64,000 nt of DNA from Onthophagus taurus. Lineage: Eukaryota > Arthropoda > Insecta > Coleoptera > Scarabaeidae. The translations under genes were made by a program, and so were the position numbers. Location: assembly GCF_036711975.1 (NCBI RefSeq), contig NC_091976.1, positions 1,860,001 through 1,924,000 on the forward strand, given 5' to 3'. Shown here piece after piece: positions 35,441 to 45,744 of this stretch (its first letter is position 1; every line of letters starts with the position of its first letter). Under the pieces are notes generated by a model that had not been told where the DNA came from, did no database searches, and worked only from the letters and a program-made list of their open reading frames with translations.

Positions 35441-36735
35441 GGCATTCCCTCCGTTATTAAACTCAATGGGAAGGTTGCTAATAATGTTGCTTGCGGCAAT
35501 GTTGCGACTGAAACATTAGAACTATCTGAGGTTCAGCGGGTATTGCGGGAGGTTTCTCCAAGTAAAGGTCCAGGGCCCGATAATATTCCCTCTATCGTGA
35601 TAAATAAATATTGGGAAGCATTGACAACACCGTTATTGATAATTTGTAACTTATCAGTTTCAAATAGCCAATTCCCCAAGGTGTGGAAAAGGGCCAGGGT
35701 GGTTCCGATATTTAAATTCGGCGATCGAGGTTCGGTTGATAATTATCGGCTTATCTCTTTACTCTATGTTATGCGTAAAATTTTAGAGAAAATCTTATAT
35801 GGAAGAATCATCTCACTTGTTCGTTCTTTTTTAACACCAGCACAACACGGATTCTTCTCTGGTCACTCTGTCGAAACTAATCTGTTATATTATACTGATC
35901 AGCTTTTTTTGTCTGGAGATGATCAAAACCAAGTTGACGCTATATTTACGGATTGCAGTAAAGCTTTCGACAGAGTGGACCATGAGATTCTTATTCTGAA
36001 GTTGCGCCGAATAGGAATAAATCCTGGCCTTTTAGATTGGTTGAGATCATGCATTATGGGTAGTTGTTATGGGTATCTGTTTTCAATTTTAGAAATTTCT
36101 TATGTATGCCGATGACTTAAAGATATTTTCGCCAATCTCTAGCCTCAATGACTACACTGAACTTCAGAATGATCTCTACATGATATACGTTCTTAGTATT
36201 CTTATGTATTCCAGTACTGTTTGGAACCCGCAATATGAGGTGTATATTGATAGACTGAAGGGTGTGCAGAAAAGGTTCGTGAGGTATTTATGCGTTAAAT
36301 TTAAGAAAATATATACGGATTATATTTCAGCGTGTGGCATGTGAGGCATTCTCATCCTCCGTCAAAGATGTTATTGTTCCGATGCCATGTTTCTTTTTAA
36401 GTTGGTGAATGGTTTGTATGACAACTTTTTATTTTATGCACCCACAGCGAGAACGAATGCTTATCGCAACTCCCCGGTATTGAGGATGGAAAGGACAGTC
36501 GATAGATTGGAGGCCGACGTTTTTGGCCTAAATGTATTGGCATACAGGAGATCTATTCGGTCCGCCGTCCACGAGGTTTTACTTTAATTTTCATTTTAAG
36601 CTGCTAATTTTAATATTTGTTTTTTGGATTTTCATTTGTATTTTATTTCCCATAGCTAATTTGTATAAACACATATTGGTGGCACTGCGTTTGTGGGTTC
36701 GTCCCGTTGCCGTCCCCTACTTGTAAATAAATAAA
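35440..36735 (+). mobile_element. CR1/Jockey-type LINE with (TAAA)n tail
   Basis: A plus frame (35543-36080) encodes VSPSKGPGPDNIPSIVINKY, SVDNYRLISLLYVMRKILEK, FLTPAQHGFFSGHSVETNLL and AIFTDCSKAFDRVDHEILIL (first catalytic Asp). After a frameshift and deletion come FLMYADDLKIFSPISSLNDY (catalytic box) and, after loss of the finger-thumb link, LMYSSTVWNPQYEVYIDRLK, then FLFKLVNGLYDNF. The 3' UTR ends CGTTGCCGTCCCCTACTTG and TAAA repeats at 36722-36738. It is the same group as 1250-2530. Confidence 0.88.
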
Positions 36736-36779
36736 TAATCAAGAATCTCCCTAAAAATTATAAGGTAACTCTACTATCA

Positions 36780-37990
36780 ATCTATAATAAAATATTACGT
36801 GATGGTAATAATATACCAGAAAAACGAAAATGGTATTGATTGTCCCAATTCTTAAACCCCATAAAAACCCAAACGACTCTAATAGCTATCGCTCTATATC
36901 CTTAATATCATTTGTTAGGAAAAGCTTCGAGGGTATGGTGTCGGACAGACTTGAATAGTGTGTTCGACAAGATTGGAATCAGGGCAAGTTATAATGGTCT
37001 CCCCCAAAGCAGTTTTTAAGCCCCATCTTATTCAATATTTATATGTCTTCCCTTAAACACGAATTGAGAGATCTTGGCGTTCATGCAATTAGCTATGCAG
37101 ATGACCTGGTTATATATTGTAGCTCAAAGAGTACAGAAACAGCAGTAAATCAGATAAACATAGCATTGGAGTTCCTGAATACATTTTTAAGCGATCGCCA
37201 ACTGGATATTTCAACGTATAAAACAAAATCGTTGATGTTTACTAGAAAGAGTAATATGATTTTATCTATCATCAAATACAGCAATACTGCTATAGAATAT
37301 GTAGAAAATACAAAGTATCTAGGATTTTATCTCAACTGTAAGCTTAGTTGGAAAGAGCGCATTAACACCACGAACAAAGGTTGTATTGGAGGCATTAATT
37401 TAATTAAATCTCTATCGAATTTCAGATAGGGGGATGATCCTGTAATGTTATCTACACTATATAAAACGATCGTCAGATCTAAACTTGAGTACGGTCTATG
37501 GATATTGCCTAAAATAACAATTAACAAATTACTTTTAATCTGTTTCGAGCAAATAGATGAATACTTGGAGTACTTACATCGTCACCCACCCCCTCCAACG
37601 AAGAAGGAGAAACATCCATTAAGATTAGAGCAAAATATTTGTGTACTAGGTTTCTGAATAGAAAAGCCTAAGCATCAGCAACTGTCCCGTCAAAAACAGA
37701 ATACATAATATATCAGAAATCTTCATCTCCCGTCCGTTATTAAAATCTCGTCCTCTAATTGCAGAAATTTACAATAAACTGAAACATGCTATGCCAAATC
37801 TGTATAGAAACAACATCCATGCATTTTCTCCTGGATCATACAAAGATCTTAAATACACCAATTAGACATGGAGGTAATCCTCATCTGAGTTCTGAGGCAT
37901 ATTGGAATTAAGGGCAACAAAAAGGCGAATGAATTGGCCAATAGGGGTCACTACGAAGAAACTCTTAGAATAAAGATCCATGGAGAAGAC
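36780..37990 (+). mobile_element. RNase-H-bearing LINE remnant (I-like)
   Basis: Plus: NSNSYRSISLISFVRKSFEG-like start (36865), LSPILFNIYMSSLKHELRDL (37015), AISYADDLVIYCSSKSTETA (37085, catalytic box), KSLMFTRKSN, YVENTKYLGFYLNCKLSWKE, MLSTLYKTIVRSKLEYGLWI. After decay, HIGIKGNKKANELANRGHY at about 37890 is the end of an RNase H domain. Frames are broken in at least three places. Confidence 0.75.
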
Positions 37991-38004
37991 TTATATCAAC
38001 AGCT

Positions 38005-38575
38005 CAGTTGCTGCATGGGAAGTCGGCTTACAAATCAATGAAGATAAAACAAAATTACAACACGAATAGAGCAACGAGACAGAATAATTTTGAAAACGTT
38101 CATCTGTTTAAAGATTTAGGTGCTACAATCACCTCCCACAATAGTATGACACAAGAGAGTGATAACAGAATACACGAAGATAAGAATATATCATTCAGTT
38201 AAAAGACCTATGACGATGACGCAACAAAGAACCGACTAATCGCGGAAAGAAGAATTTTTAGAGGGAGATACGGACCAGTTAAGGACTATATCACACACCA
38301 GCATAGAATGAGGACTAATAGAGAACTAGAAGAACTATGTAACCAGCCAGATATAGTAACAATAAAAAGGTCTGAATGATTGAGATGGCCTGGCCATGTT
38401 AGGAGATAAGATAAATGTGTTATTAAGATGATATGAGAAGAGTCCCCAGTGAGAAGACGGCCGCTGGGAAGACAGAGGATATCAAACGACCAGAGGAACT
38501 AATGTTAGACTGGAGCAAATGGAGGTAAATTACATAGTCAGAGAGAGAATTCATAAAGAGCTTTTCGATCTTGCT
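38005..38575 (+). mobile_element. RTE-like LINE C-terminal remnant
   Basis: Plus: GLQINEDKTK (38025), FENVHLFKDLGATITSHNSM (38091), NRLIAERRIFRGRYGPVKDY (38230), TNRELEELCNQPDIV and LRWPGHVRR (38385). This is the conserved 3' coding end of an RTE-like element. No tail was identified. Confidence 0.75.
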
Positions 38576-38791
38576 TCGCAATATGATATAGCTGTTTATT
38601 TATTAATTATTGTCTTGGTAGACTCTTCTTTATTGAAATGATAAATTATAATATATCTTTTTTACTCTATTAAGAAATCTCTGGAATTGAAAAAGTATTA
38701 AATAAAAATTAAAGACACTCATAAAAGATTAAGTTTGTATCTTAAATATTCATTTATTTCTTATGAACAGAACAATGTGGTTTTAATTTCT

Positions 38792-40062
38792 TCAAACGTT
38801 TCCATTCTTTCCATAAGCAATAACCATTGGTTTACCATTTATTAATAAACCATTCAAATTTTCTAAGGCTAAAGAAGCTTCATTTGAGCCTTAAATAAAA
38901 ATATCTTATATACTTACATAATTAAAAAGATTTTATACAAGTATCAAAAAAAAAAATCAATACATACTTAAAAAAGTCGCAAAAACTTGTCCTTTCATCC
39001 TCCCCATCATTACTTTAAATGTAACTTTAGGGAATTCCATAAAAATTTCTTTTAAATCGCTTTCTTTAATACTTTTAGGTAAATTTTTTAAGTACAATAC
39101 ATTTGAAACTTCTCCAGGGTTATAATTTGTGAATTTAGGTAATTTTTTAATATCTTCCAAGGATAATTTATTACCATTTATTTCTAGGGAACATTTTTCT
39201 TGAATACTCGTCTGATTTAAATTAACGATTTTCCCATCTCTAATCGTATAATAATTTTTTGGAGCACACATAATCGTTCTTTTGGACGTTTTTACATTGC
39301 TTTTTTGAAAATCTTCTGGGATTTTGCTGTCCCACTTAGATTCTTCTACATATTGTGGCACAAATCGATCAATACCAGATAATTTTTTATCTTCCACTCC
39401 ATCAAGATTTGTTTCATCACTTTTTCCTATTTTAGTAATTCTAGTATTTATATTTCTAATTCTTTTTTGTACTCTTTTTGGATTTAAAAATTCATCGTTT
39501 AAATGAGAAAATCTATTTTTTTCTAAATCTTTAATATCATCCATACAACTTTTTAAACATAATTTTTCATCTACATCTTTTTTCTCCTCGAATTCTTTAA
39601 CAATCTTTAAAACCTTTTCAATTCTATCTTTTAAAATTGATTTTTCAATATTCCTATATTTCTCCGCATTAAGATTATTTTGTTGATAATCCACTAATAA
39701 TGTAATTTCATCGCTTTCTAAACCTGCAGATCTTAAATATTCCACATATTCAACTTTATTTATTACATCTTTAAATTCTTTTAAGGATGATCCACCAGAA
39801 TGACAAGCAGTTAACGGAATGTGCTTAGAAGAGTTATTTTCAAATACTTTTTGATGATTTAAATACCTTAAAATAATAACATTAATTGTTGTAATCAAAT
39901 TTATTTGTTTCTTTTTAATATTTTTTACCTTTCTATGTTAATATCTGTATTTAATTGCTTTTGAGATAAGTTTTTAACTAAAATGTCACGTTCTGTTAAA
40001 AGTTTTTTTGGTGGAGGTTCATCTTCTTTTAACGCTAAATACCTTGTTGATTCTCTAATCAT
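38792..40062 (-). CDS. RBM41: RNA-binding protein 41 (RBM41) homologue, three coding exons
   Basis: Exons on minus: 40062-39929, 39866-38968, 38889-38792; 1131 nt, 376 residues plus stop, all junctions in phase (donors GTAAAA and GTATGT; acceptors TTATTTTAAG and TTTATTTAAG). Exon 1 encodes MIRESTRYLALKEDEPPPKK. The middle is charged and helical. The end is a single RRM at ~300-376 with RNP2 VLYLKNL and RNP1 KGQVFATF, preceded by the family phrase YNPGEVSNVLYLKNL and closed by LNGLLINGKPMVIAYGKN. RBM41 relatives resemble the U11/U12-65K protein RRM, so a role in RNA or minor-spliceosome biology is plausible (family inference). An AATAAA on minus lies near 38755. The ATG used is the only in-frame one after an upstream stop. 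Confidence 0.88.
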
Positions 40063-40287
40063 TTTATAAGGATGTAAAACCACTTTACTAATGAATTATA
40101 TTCATTTTTATTTAATAAAATGATAAAATATAGGTTATGTTTATTGTGACATTTGTCATTTTCAATTAAGAATCGAACATATAGATGGCGGTCTAATTAA
40201 ATTTTATTTTAAAATTTGGTTTTTTTAATTTAATTTATATTTAAAAATAATAAATACAATATAATTAAATTGTACATAAAACTAAAT

Positions 40288-41052
40288 TTATTCTTGTATA
40301 TTTTGTATAATAAACCTAGCTCTTTTATACATAACTTCACTATCATCATCATTATCCTCATTTTCCTCAACATTTTTATTTTCTTCGATAATTTTTAAAG
40401 CCCCAGCAATCACGGTAGACTTAATTTTTCCTTTAGAATTATTAAAATAATCCACAACAATTTCCCAAGCTTCATCAGGAATTTTAACTTGATTAAACAT
40501 GTTTTGTTGAATCCAAACTTGCTTTAATTTTTCAAATTTCCACGTATCTTTACTATGTTTCCATTGTGATAAATAATTCAAACATTTTTGTTGTAAATTT
40601 AATTCTGATTTTAACTTTTTCTCCTCTAACAAAAGTTGGTATTTTTTTCGTTTCCTTGATCGTATCGATTCGGTTTTTTTAGATTCTTCTGGTGAATCTG
40701 CCTGGTTTAAGTCATCTGTTTCAAGATCTTGGTCATCTTTTGACGAAATTTCTTCAAGATTTGGTTCAACTTTCGATTTCTTCTTTTTCTTTTTGGGTTT
40801 TTCATTTTCTAGGTTATTTAAATCATCTGAGTCATTTTTCTTCTTTTTAGGTCCACTCTCTGTTTTATTTATAACTTCTTCCTGTCCTTTTTTACGTTTT
40901 TTAGGTGGTTTTTGTTTATATTTTTTCTCCGAATCTTTATCCAATATTTTTTGAGCTTCCTCCTTCGAAAAAACTTCTTTTTCAAACTTTACTTTTCGTC
41001 GAATCCTCGTTCTAGTTTTTTTATTCGATTTTATATCTTCTACATCACTCAT
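40288..41052 (-). CDS. WKF-domain protein (C7orf50 homologue)
   Basis: A single-exon frame of 254 codons from ATG 41052. The N-terminal ~150 residues are very Lys/Glu-rich with nuclear/nucleolar-type runs (PKKRKKG, KKKKKKSK). The C-terminal third holds the WKF domain: LNYLSQWKHSKDTWKFEKLK, then QVWIQQNMFNQVKIPDEAWE. This matches the conserved C-terminal domain of C7orf50 proteins (DUF2373/WKF), thought to act in ribosome biogenesis; the exact role is not established. It ends 225 bp upstream of the RBM41 start on the same strand and is divergent from the TOM5-like gene, with 374 bp between the two start codons. Confidence 0.85.
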   Translation of the reverse strand: MSDVEDIKSNKKTRTRIRRKVKFEKEVFSKEEAQKILDKDSEKKYKQKPPKKRKKGQEEVINKTESGPKKKKNDSDDLNNLENEKPKKKKKKSKVEPNLEEISSKDDQDLETDDLNQADSPEESKKTESIRSRKRKKYQLLLEEKKLKSELNLQQKCLNYLSQWKHSKDTWKFEKLKQVWIQQNMFNQVKIPDEAWEIVVDYFNNSKGKIKSTVIAGALKIIEENKNVEENEDNDDDSEVMYKRARFIIQNIQE

Positions 41053-41426
41053 TATTAAAATTATTATTACAATGTATTAAATGTATATACATGCGAATTT
41101 TTGAGGTTAATATTACTTCACCTCATGTCATAAATTGTAGGGGAGCCAACTTAAAATTTAACAACTTTATTTATTCAAATATTTAAAAATTCCATAAAAG
41201 AAATCTAATATATTCATTAAAATAGCATTATTTTTATTTCAATCAATATTTTATTTAATCTAAATTAATAAAATCACTATTTTTTATAAAAAGTACTTAA
41301 ATTGTACTTAAGCGCCATCTATTAATAATTAAGTCAAAATAAGTCTTGTCAATGTAAGAAATAAGCGTGGAAAAAACTAATTTTTATAAATAATTAATAA
41401 ATTGATACATATTTAAGCTAATTAAA
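41053..41426. promoter_or_regulatory. Presumed bidirectional promoter region
   Basis: The start codons of the WKF-domain gene (minus) and TOM5-like gene A (plus) are only 374 bp apart. The gap has no transposon or other gene, so both promoters must lie within it or overlap. No TATA box or initiator stands out. Confidence 0.45.
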
Positions 41427-41762
41427 ATGAAAAGACTCCAAGGAAACTTTGGTACTCGAGATCCTGAGGAAGATAGAAAGAGAACTCGTGAAATGGTGCT
41501 TTCTAACCTCTTATTGTTCGGAGTTTTTATTGGAGTTATTCGAACAGGTAAAATTGGATTATTACATTCTTATTGTTAAAAAATTAAAGAATAATGATAG
41601 ATTTTATTAATTTGATAACGAAATAAAGTTTTAACGGTGGATCAATAAAAAGTGAGGTTATGTACCAACTACATAACCTCACTTTTTAAAATATTAAATT
41701 TTTTTGTGTAATTAATTTGTTCTGTATTTTCAGCTCCATTCATCATCAAACAATTTTCATAG
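41427..41762 (+). CDS. TOM5-like mitochondrial import subunit, paralogue A
   Basis: Exons 41427-41547 and 41734-41762 join in phase 1 to give 49 residues: MKRLQGNFGTRDPEEDRKRT, then REMVLSNLLLFGVFIGVIRT and APFIIKQFS. Layout and wording fit TOMM5: a short charged cytosolic head with a DPEE-(R/K)-rich stretch and one C-terminal membrane span ending in (T/A)PF(I/V). TOM5 is a small subunit of the outer-membrane translocase that stabilises the TOM40 pore. The 186-nt intron contains a perfect 17-bp hairpin. The start is the first ATG. A signal AATAAA follows at ~41906. Confidence 0.78.
41647..41687. repeat. Perfect 17-bp stem hairpin in the TOM5-like A intron
   Basis: AAAAAGTGAGGTTATGT (41647-41663) and its exact complement (41671-41687) flank a 7-nt loop, ACCAACT. 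Confidence 0.9.
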
Positions 41763-41999
41763 TGATTTTAAATGAGGTACTAAGTAATATTGAAGGATTG
41801 TTAATGATTTGTGTTGATTTTTTTTTATTGTTGCATTGAATGAAGACAAAGAACTGAAAACTTTGATACAATTTAATTACTTTGTAATTTTCTATGTACA
41901 TGTAATAAATTTTATTATGTAAATTACATGAAATTGAAAAACAGGAGTATTGCTTTTTATTTATTTTTAAATCTAACTAATTTGTAAAAACATAATCTT

Positions 42000-42535
42000 T
42001 TTATAAATAAAATTTCCATAATTGGAAAAAGCTTGTTCAGGTTCAATTTGCGTTGGGAGCGAGATCTCTCAAGATCTTGTATAAAACAACGATTCAAATG
42101 ATTAGAGTTGGAGAGATTGGACTTCTCTTAACCAAAATTGTCACTTCTCAACTCTATTCTTCTTCTTTGGTTTCTTGACTGGAGTGAACTAGACTCTTCC
42201 ATCCTGGACTAGATTCTGCTGAACTACTTCTCTGAATCTATTTCTGGTCTTGGAAATTTTCTACCAGACTCTAACTCTTGATCAAATTCCCACCTAGAAT
42301 TCACTGCCAACTCTGAGCTTTTTCCGCCGAACTTCTTCACTAAACTTCTCTCGTCTGAGATTTTAAACCAATCTCTTCACCTAAATAATTGTTTCCATTG
42401 ACCGAAACAAATTCGAACCTCGTTTTATGACCTCGATTTAAAATCCCCGATCTTATTGCGAGTTATCGAAGATCTGATTTCTTCCAGTTTCTGTCCGATT
42501 TTGGAACTGGATTTTCTACAATGCCTTTACTTATG
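42000..42535. other. Pyrimidine-rich unassigned segment
   Basis: A stretch richer in C/T than its surroundings (for example TCTTCTTCTTTGGTTTCTTGACTGG) with a possible TATAAA at 42082. It could be a solitary long terminal repeat or 5' end of a retroelement, since LINE coding sequence begins just after it, but no terminal TG/CA pair or duplication was confirmed. Confidence 0.3.
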
Positions 42536-42539
42536 CATT

Positions 42540-42975
42540 CGAAAACGAAAGTATTCGAAAACTCCACAAAAACAGACTGGCAAATAAACTACAAAACACA
42601 CACACAACAGACGAACGTGAAGCCAAGAAGTGGTGGCAGTAAATAAAAACCAGTATACAAGAAGAGTCTACAAGGAAACCAAAAATTAATGCAAACCATA
42701 CTAAACCATGGTTTTGCGAAGAAATAAGAGATCTTGCAAAAATAAGAAAGAAAAAATTACCTATCCTATAAAATCTCACCAACCAAACAGCAACGAATGA
42801 CATACGTATCTCTATAGGGCACAGAAAAAAGTCTGAAAGATGCTAGGAAACAGAAATAACCTACTAGTTCAATTATCTTTAAACAACTATATACCGCTGA
42901 GGAAACAACTAAAATAGTTTATGAAAACAGATAATGAAATATCAATATCTACAGAGTAACTAGCAGAATTAGTTA
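42540..42975 (+). mobile_element. RTE-like LINE linker remnant
   Basis: Plus: KLHKNRLANKLQNTHTTDER, EAKKWWQ, IKTSIQEES, then KPWFCEEIRDLAKIRKKK. The phrase THTTDE-EAKKWWQ-IKTS recurs on minus at 48540-48440, so both are copies of one family in opposite orientation. Confidence 0.7.
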
Positions 42976-43047
42976 AAAATCTTGGCCAAAAAGATATTTT
43001 TGTCAATTTTTTACTTCAAAATTGGTGGAAATTAAAAAATATCTATA

Positions 43048-43585
43048 CAGGGTGATTCAAAAAACAGACTTCTAGAGTACATGGGGTCGCAAATGCATCG
43101 TTGGCGAGATATAGCGGATCAAAGTTTCTTTAAAATTAAGCATTATCTGCTATAAAAAGCACTTTTTTAAAAATATTGTCTACGCCGTTACTCTCTACGC
43201 GTGTAAAGTGATTAATTATCTATCAATTGGTCTCTTACAAAACTTTGATCAAAGCAATAGTTTCTAAGATAAACACGTTTGTAGAAAATTTGATAATTCA
43301 ATCAAAAACTGTTGCTTTAATCAAAGTTTTGTAAGATATCAATTGATACATAATTGATCACTTTACACCAAAATACTGCCCGTTTGACAAAATTAGCGGT
43401 GGAGTTGAAAATATTTTTAAAAAAGGGCTTTTTATTGCAGATAATGTTTAATTTTAAAGAAACTTGGACCCGCTATATCCCGTTAAGGAGGCATTTGCGA
43501 CCCCATGTATATTAAAACTTTTCATCTTAATTTTTGATGTATTACCTGCCCTAGAAGTCTGTCAGCGGTTTTTTGAATCACCCTG
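43048..43585. mobile_element. Mariner-type MITE with long inverted arms
   Basis: A 538-bp near-palindrome bounded by CAGGGTGATTCAAAAAAC and its complement, with TA on both sides (43046-43047 and 43586-43587). The arms run ~240 bp and include ATGGGGTCGCAAATGC against its complement at 43490-43505. It is non-coding. TA duplication and CAGGGTG ends fit a Tc1/mariner-mobilised miniature element. Confidence 0.85.
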
Positions 43586-43734
43586 TACAATTAACAAGGA
43601 TGAAGTATTTTATGATATACTGTGATTTTATTTAATTGTATCTACCTATATTTTTATATATAGGATGGTCCGTTACTACTGGGATACAAAGGAACAGTGA
43701 ATTCCTTACATTAAATTGTTACGATTTAACCCAA

Positions 43735-44908
43735 TTTATGGTTCTCCGTAGCACTAATTGGGATCTGTTTAAGAGTTGCCTTGCAGATAACCTAACTAGT
43801 GTTATCGCAACCGTTAGGAACTGTGATCAGGTTGAAATAGCCACGGAGCAGAGCTCTGTGGCAATTCGCTCTGCATATCACAGTAGCAGTCCACTGAAGG
43901 TGAAAAGTAGTAATCGGGGCACACCCTGGTGGAACGAATCTCTTAGCTCCGAAAGACAAGAGGTCCGAAAGCTTTTCAACCGGGCCAAGACATTAGGTGA
44001 ATGGGAGAAATATAAACAGGCTCTAACGAATTACACCAAAAACATACGTAAGGCAAAAAGAGAGTCTTGGAGGAGGTTCTGTGAGGGAGTGAAAGACACA
44101 CCCAGCAGTGCAAGAATTCACAAGATTCTCGCTAGAGATCCGGCACTACCCCTGGGCTCACTTAGGCGGCCTGACGGTAGTTTTACGGACTCTAGCAGAG
44201 CCTCGTTGGAGCTTCTAATGCAGACTCACTTCCCAGGAAGCCTGATGATGAGGGCCGATAATGCCACAGCGGGCTATTCCTGCAAGGCAAAGCGCCCCTC
44301 AAATACGGATTGGAGTGTGGCTAGAAAAGTCGTCACTTACACATCCGTCTTCAAATCGCCTGGAGAAGACAATATCTTTCCTGCTTTGTTACAGCAGGGG
44401 AGGTCTTTGTTGTTGCCAATTTTGGTAAAAATTTTCAGAGCGAGTGTCGCCTGGAAATATGTGCCGGCAGAATGGACTAAGGTACTTGTATCTTACATAC
44501 CCAAAGCGGGCCGTTCGGTCCCTACTTCTAATGCCTTTCGACCCATCAGCCTAACGTCATTTCTGCTGAAAACCCTTGAAAAAGTTCTGGAACGGTATAT
44601 CCGTACGGTGCCATTGGTATCTGGTCCACTGAGTCGCCACCAGTATGCTTATCAAGCGGGAAAATCAGCAGAATTGGCTCTACACAACTTAGTTGGTAGA
44701 GTATCCAGGACGCTGCAGGATAAAGAAATCTTGGTTTGTGCGTTTCTGGATATAGAGGGAGCGTTCAACAACGCAATACCACAATCTCTTGAAAGAGCTG
44801 CTCTTGACAGGGGAGTGGAAGCAACTATAGCGGGTTGGATCCGCAATATGCTAGATAGTAGAATAGTTTCTACTTCACTCCACGGTGATACGATAGTCAG
44901 CCCGACAT
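43735..44908 (+). mobile_element. RNase-H LINE (I/LOA-like) ORF2: endonuclease-RT linker and RT N-terminal half
   Basis: A continuous plus frame of ~390 codons: GTPWWNESLSSERQEVRKLF (linker, 43918), SPGEDNIFPALLQQGRSLLL, YIPKAGRSVPTSNAFRPISL, TSFLLKTLEKVLERYIR, SRHQYAYQAGKSAELALHNL and VCAFLDIEGAFNNAIPQSLE (first catalytic Asp), ending at HGDTIVSP. It stops before the YADD box. At about 44908 the sequence passes abruptly into a different, RTE-like LINE. The family is that of the RNase H fragment at 15907-17147. Confidence 0.85.
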
Positions 44909-45350
44909 TTCAAAATGACAACATCTATAAATAAAACAAAAGCCATGACATTTACCAAAGAACCAGCAACATCTTCAGATATCTAGGTATGGACATCTAC
45001 TACAGTCACGACCTTACTAAAGAAATAAGCAGTTAAGTAAATAAAGCAGCAGCCCTGTCGGGATGCTTAACAGACATTATTTAGTCAAACCAGTACAGGC
45101 GAACAGATAGCAAAATAAGAATTATAAAATCTGCATAAAATCCATTATGACATGCTGAGGATTGCTGAAATGTGAAGTTTAAGTACTATCCTAGACAAAA
45201 CGAGAAGTGAGAAATGATAATTAGTTTCAAACTAAGAAACACTAACATCTAGGGACAGTGCAGGATACAGGATGTTGTACGATAGTGCAGACAGCGAAGA
45301 AGAGAATGGTACATCCATGTAAAGAGGAGTATTGTTAAGAATAAAATTTG
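44909..45350 (+). mobile_element. RTE-like LINE C-terminal remnant, inverted partner of 47690-48240
   Basis: From TTTCAAAATGACAACATC onward it matches, in reverse, 48210 down to 47690 (shared AGCCATGACATTTA, CAGATATCTAGGTATGGACA, ATTGCTGAAATGTG and AAGAATAAAATTTG). Translated scraps include MTTSINKTKAMTFTKEPAT and MLRIAEM. It is heavily mutated. Confidence 0.75.
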
Positions 45351-45740
45351 TTACAAATTCCCTTCGTCTTCTTCCTCAGATCTTCAATTTTTCTCTTTTT
45401 ATTTTTCATGTCTTCCTTCTTAACCAACATCGTATGCTCTCGAATTTTATCTAGAATCTGTTCAATTTCTATGTAGTGAAAATGTGTTTGAAGAGATCTT
45501 TGTGTCATTGCTAGACCCTCGTATGTCTGGTTCAAGTTCTTGAAATGTCTTCTTTTTTCATCCTTCATTATTTTACGGGTTATATCTCTCCTTGTCGATT
45601 CTATGTTATTTTTTCCCTCAAACATGTATTGAGAAAATTAATGTGATTTTTTGCCATTTCAAGTCTTATGTATAGTTTTCTGAGTCCATGGATAAGTTTT
45701 GAAGTGTTGGTATGAATTTTAGTAAATGTATCCATGTTGC
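45335..45740 (-). pseudogene. Basic coiled-coil frame, possibly N-terminal part of a Penelope-like retroelement
   Basis: A 96-codon minus frame, RDITRKIMKDEKRRHFKNLN then HYIEIEQILDKIREHTMLVK, ends in KTKGICNKFYS. Upstream, shifted by one frame, is KLYIRLEMAKNHINFLNTCL. I connect this Lys/Glu-rich pattern with the region before the reverse transcriptase in Penelope-like elements, from memory and with low certainty. It could instead be an unrelated orphan frame. Confidence 0.3.
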
Positions 45741-45744
45741 AAGT

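Noticed and set aside
35325-35519. 64-codon plus frame with FADDI motif taken as a separate gene
   Set aside because: It spans the joint between two LINE remnants; the ADD motif is the decayed catalytic box of the first.
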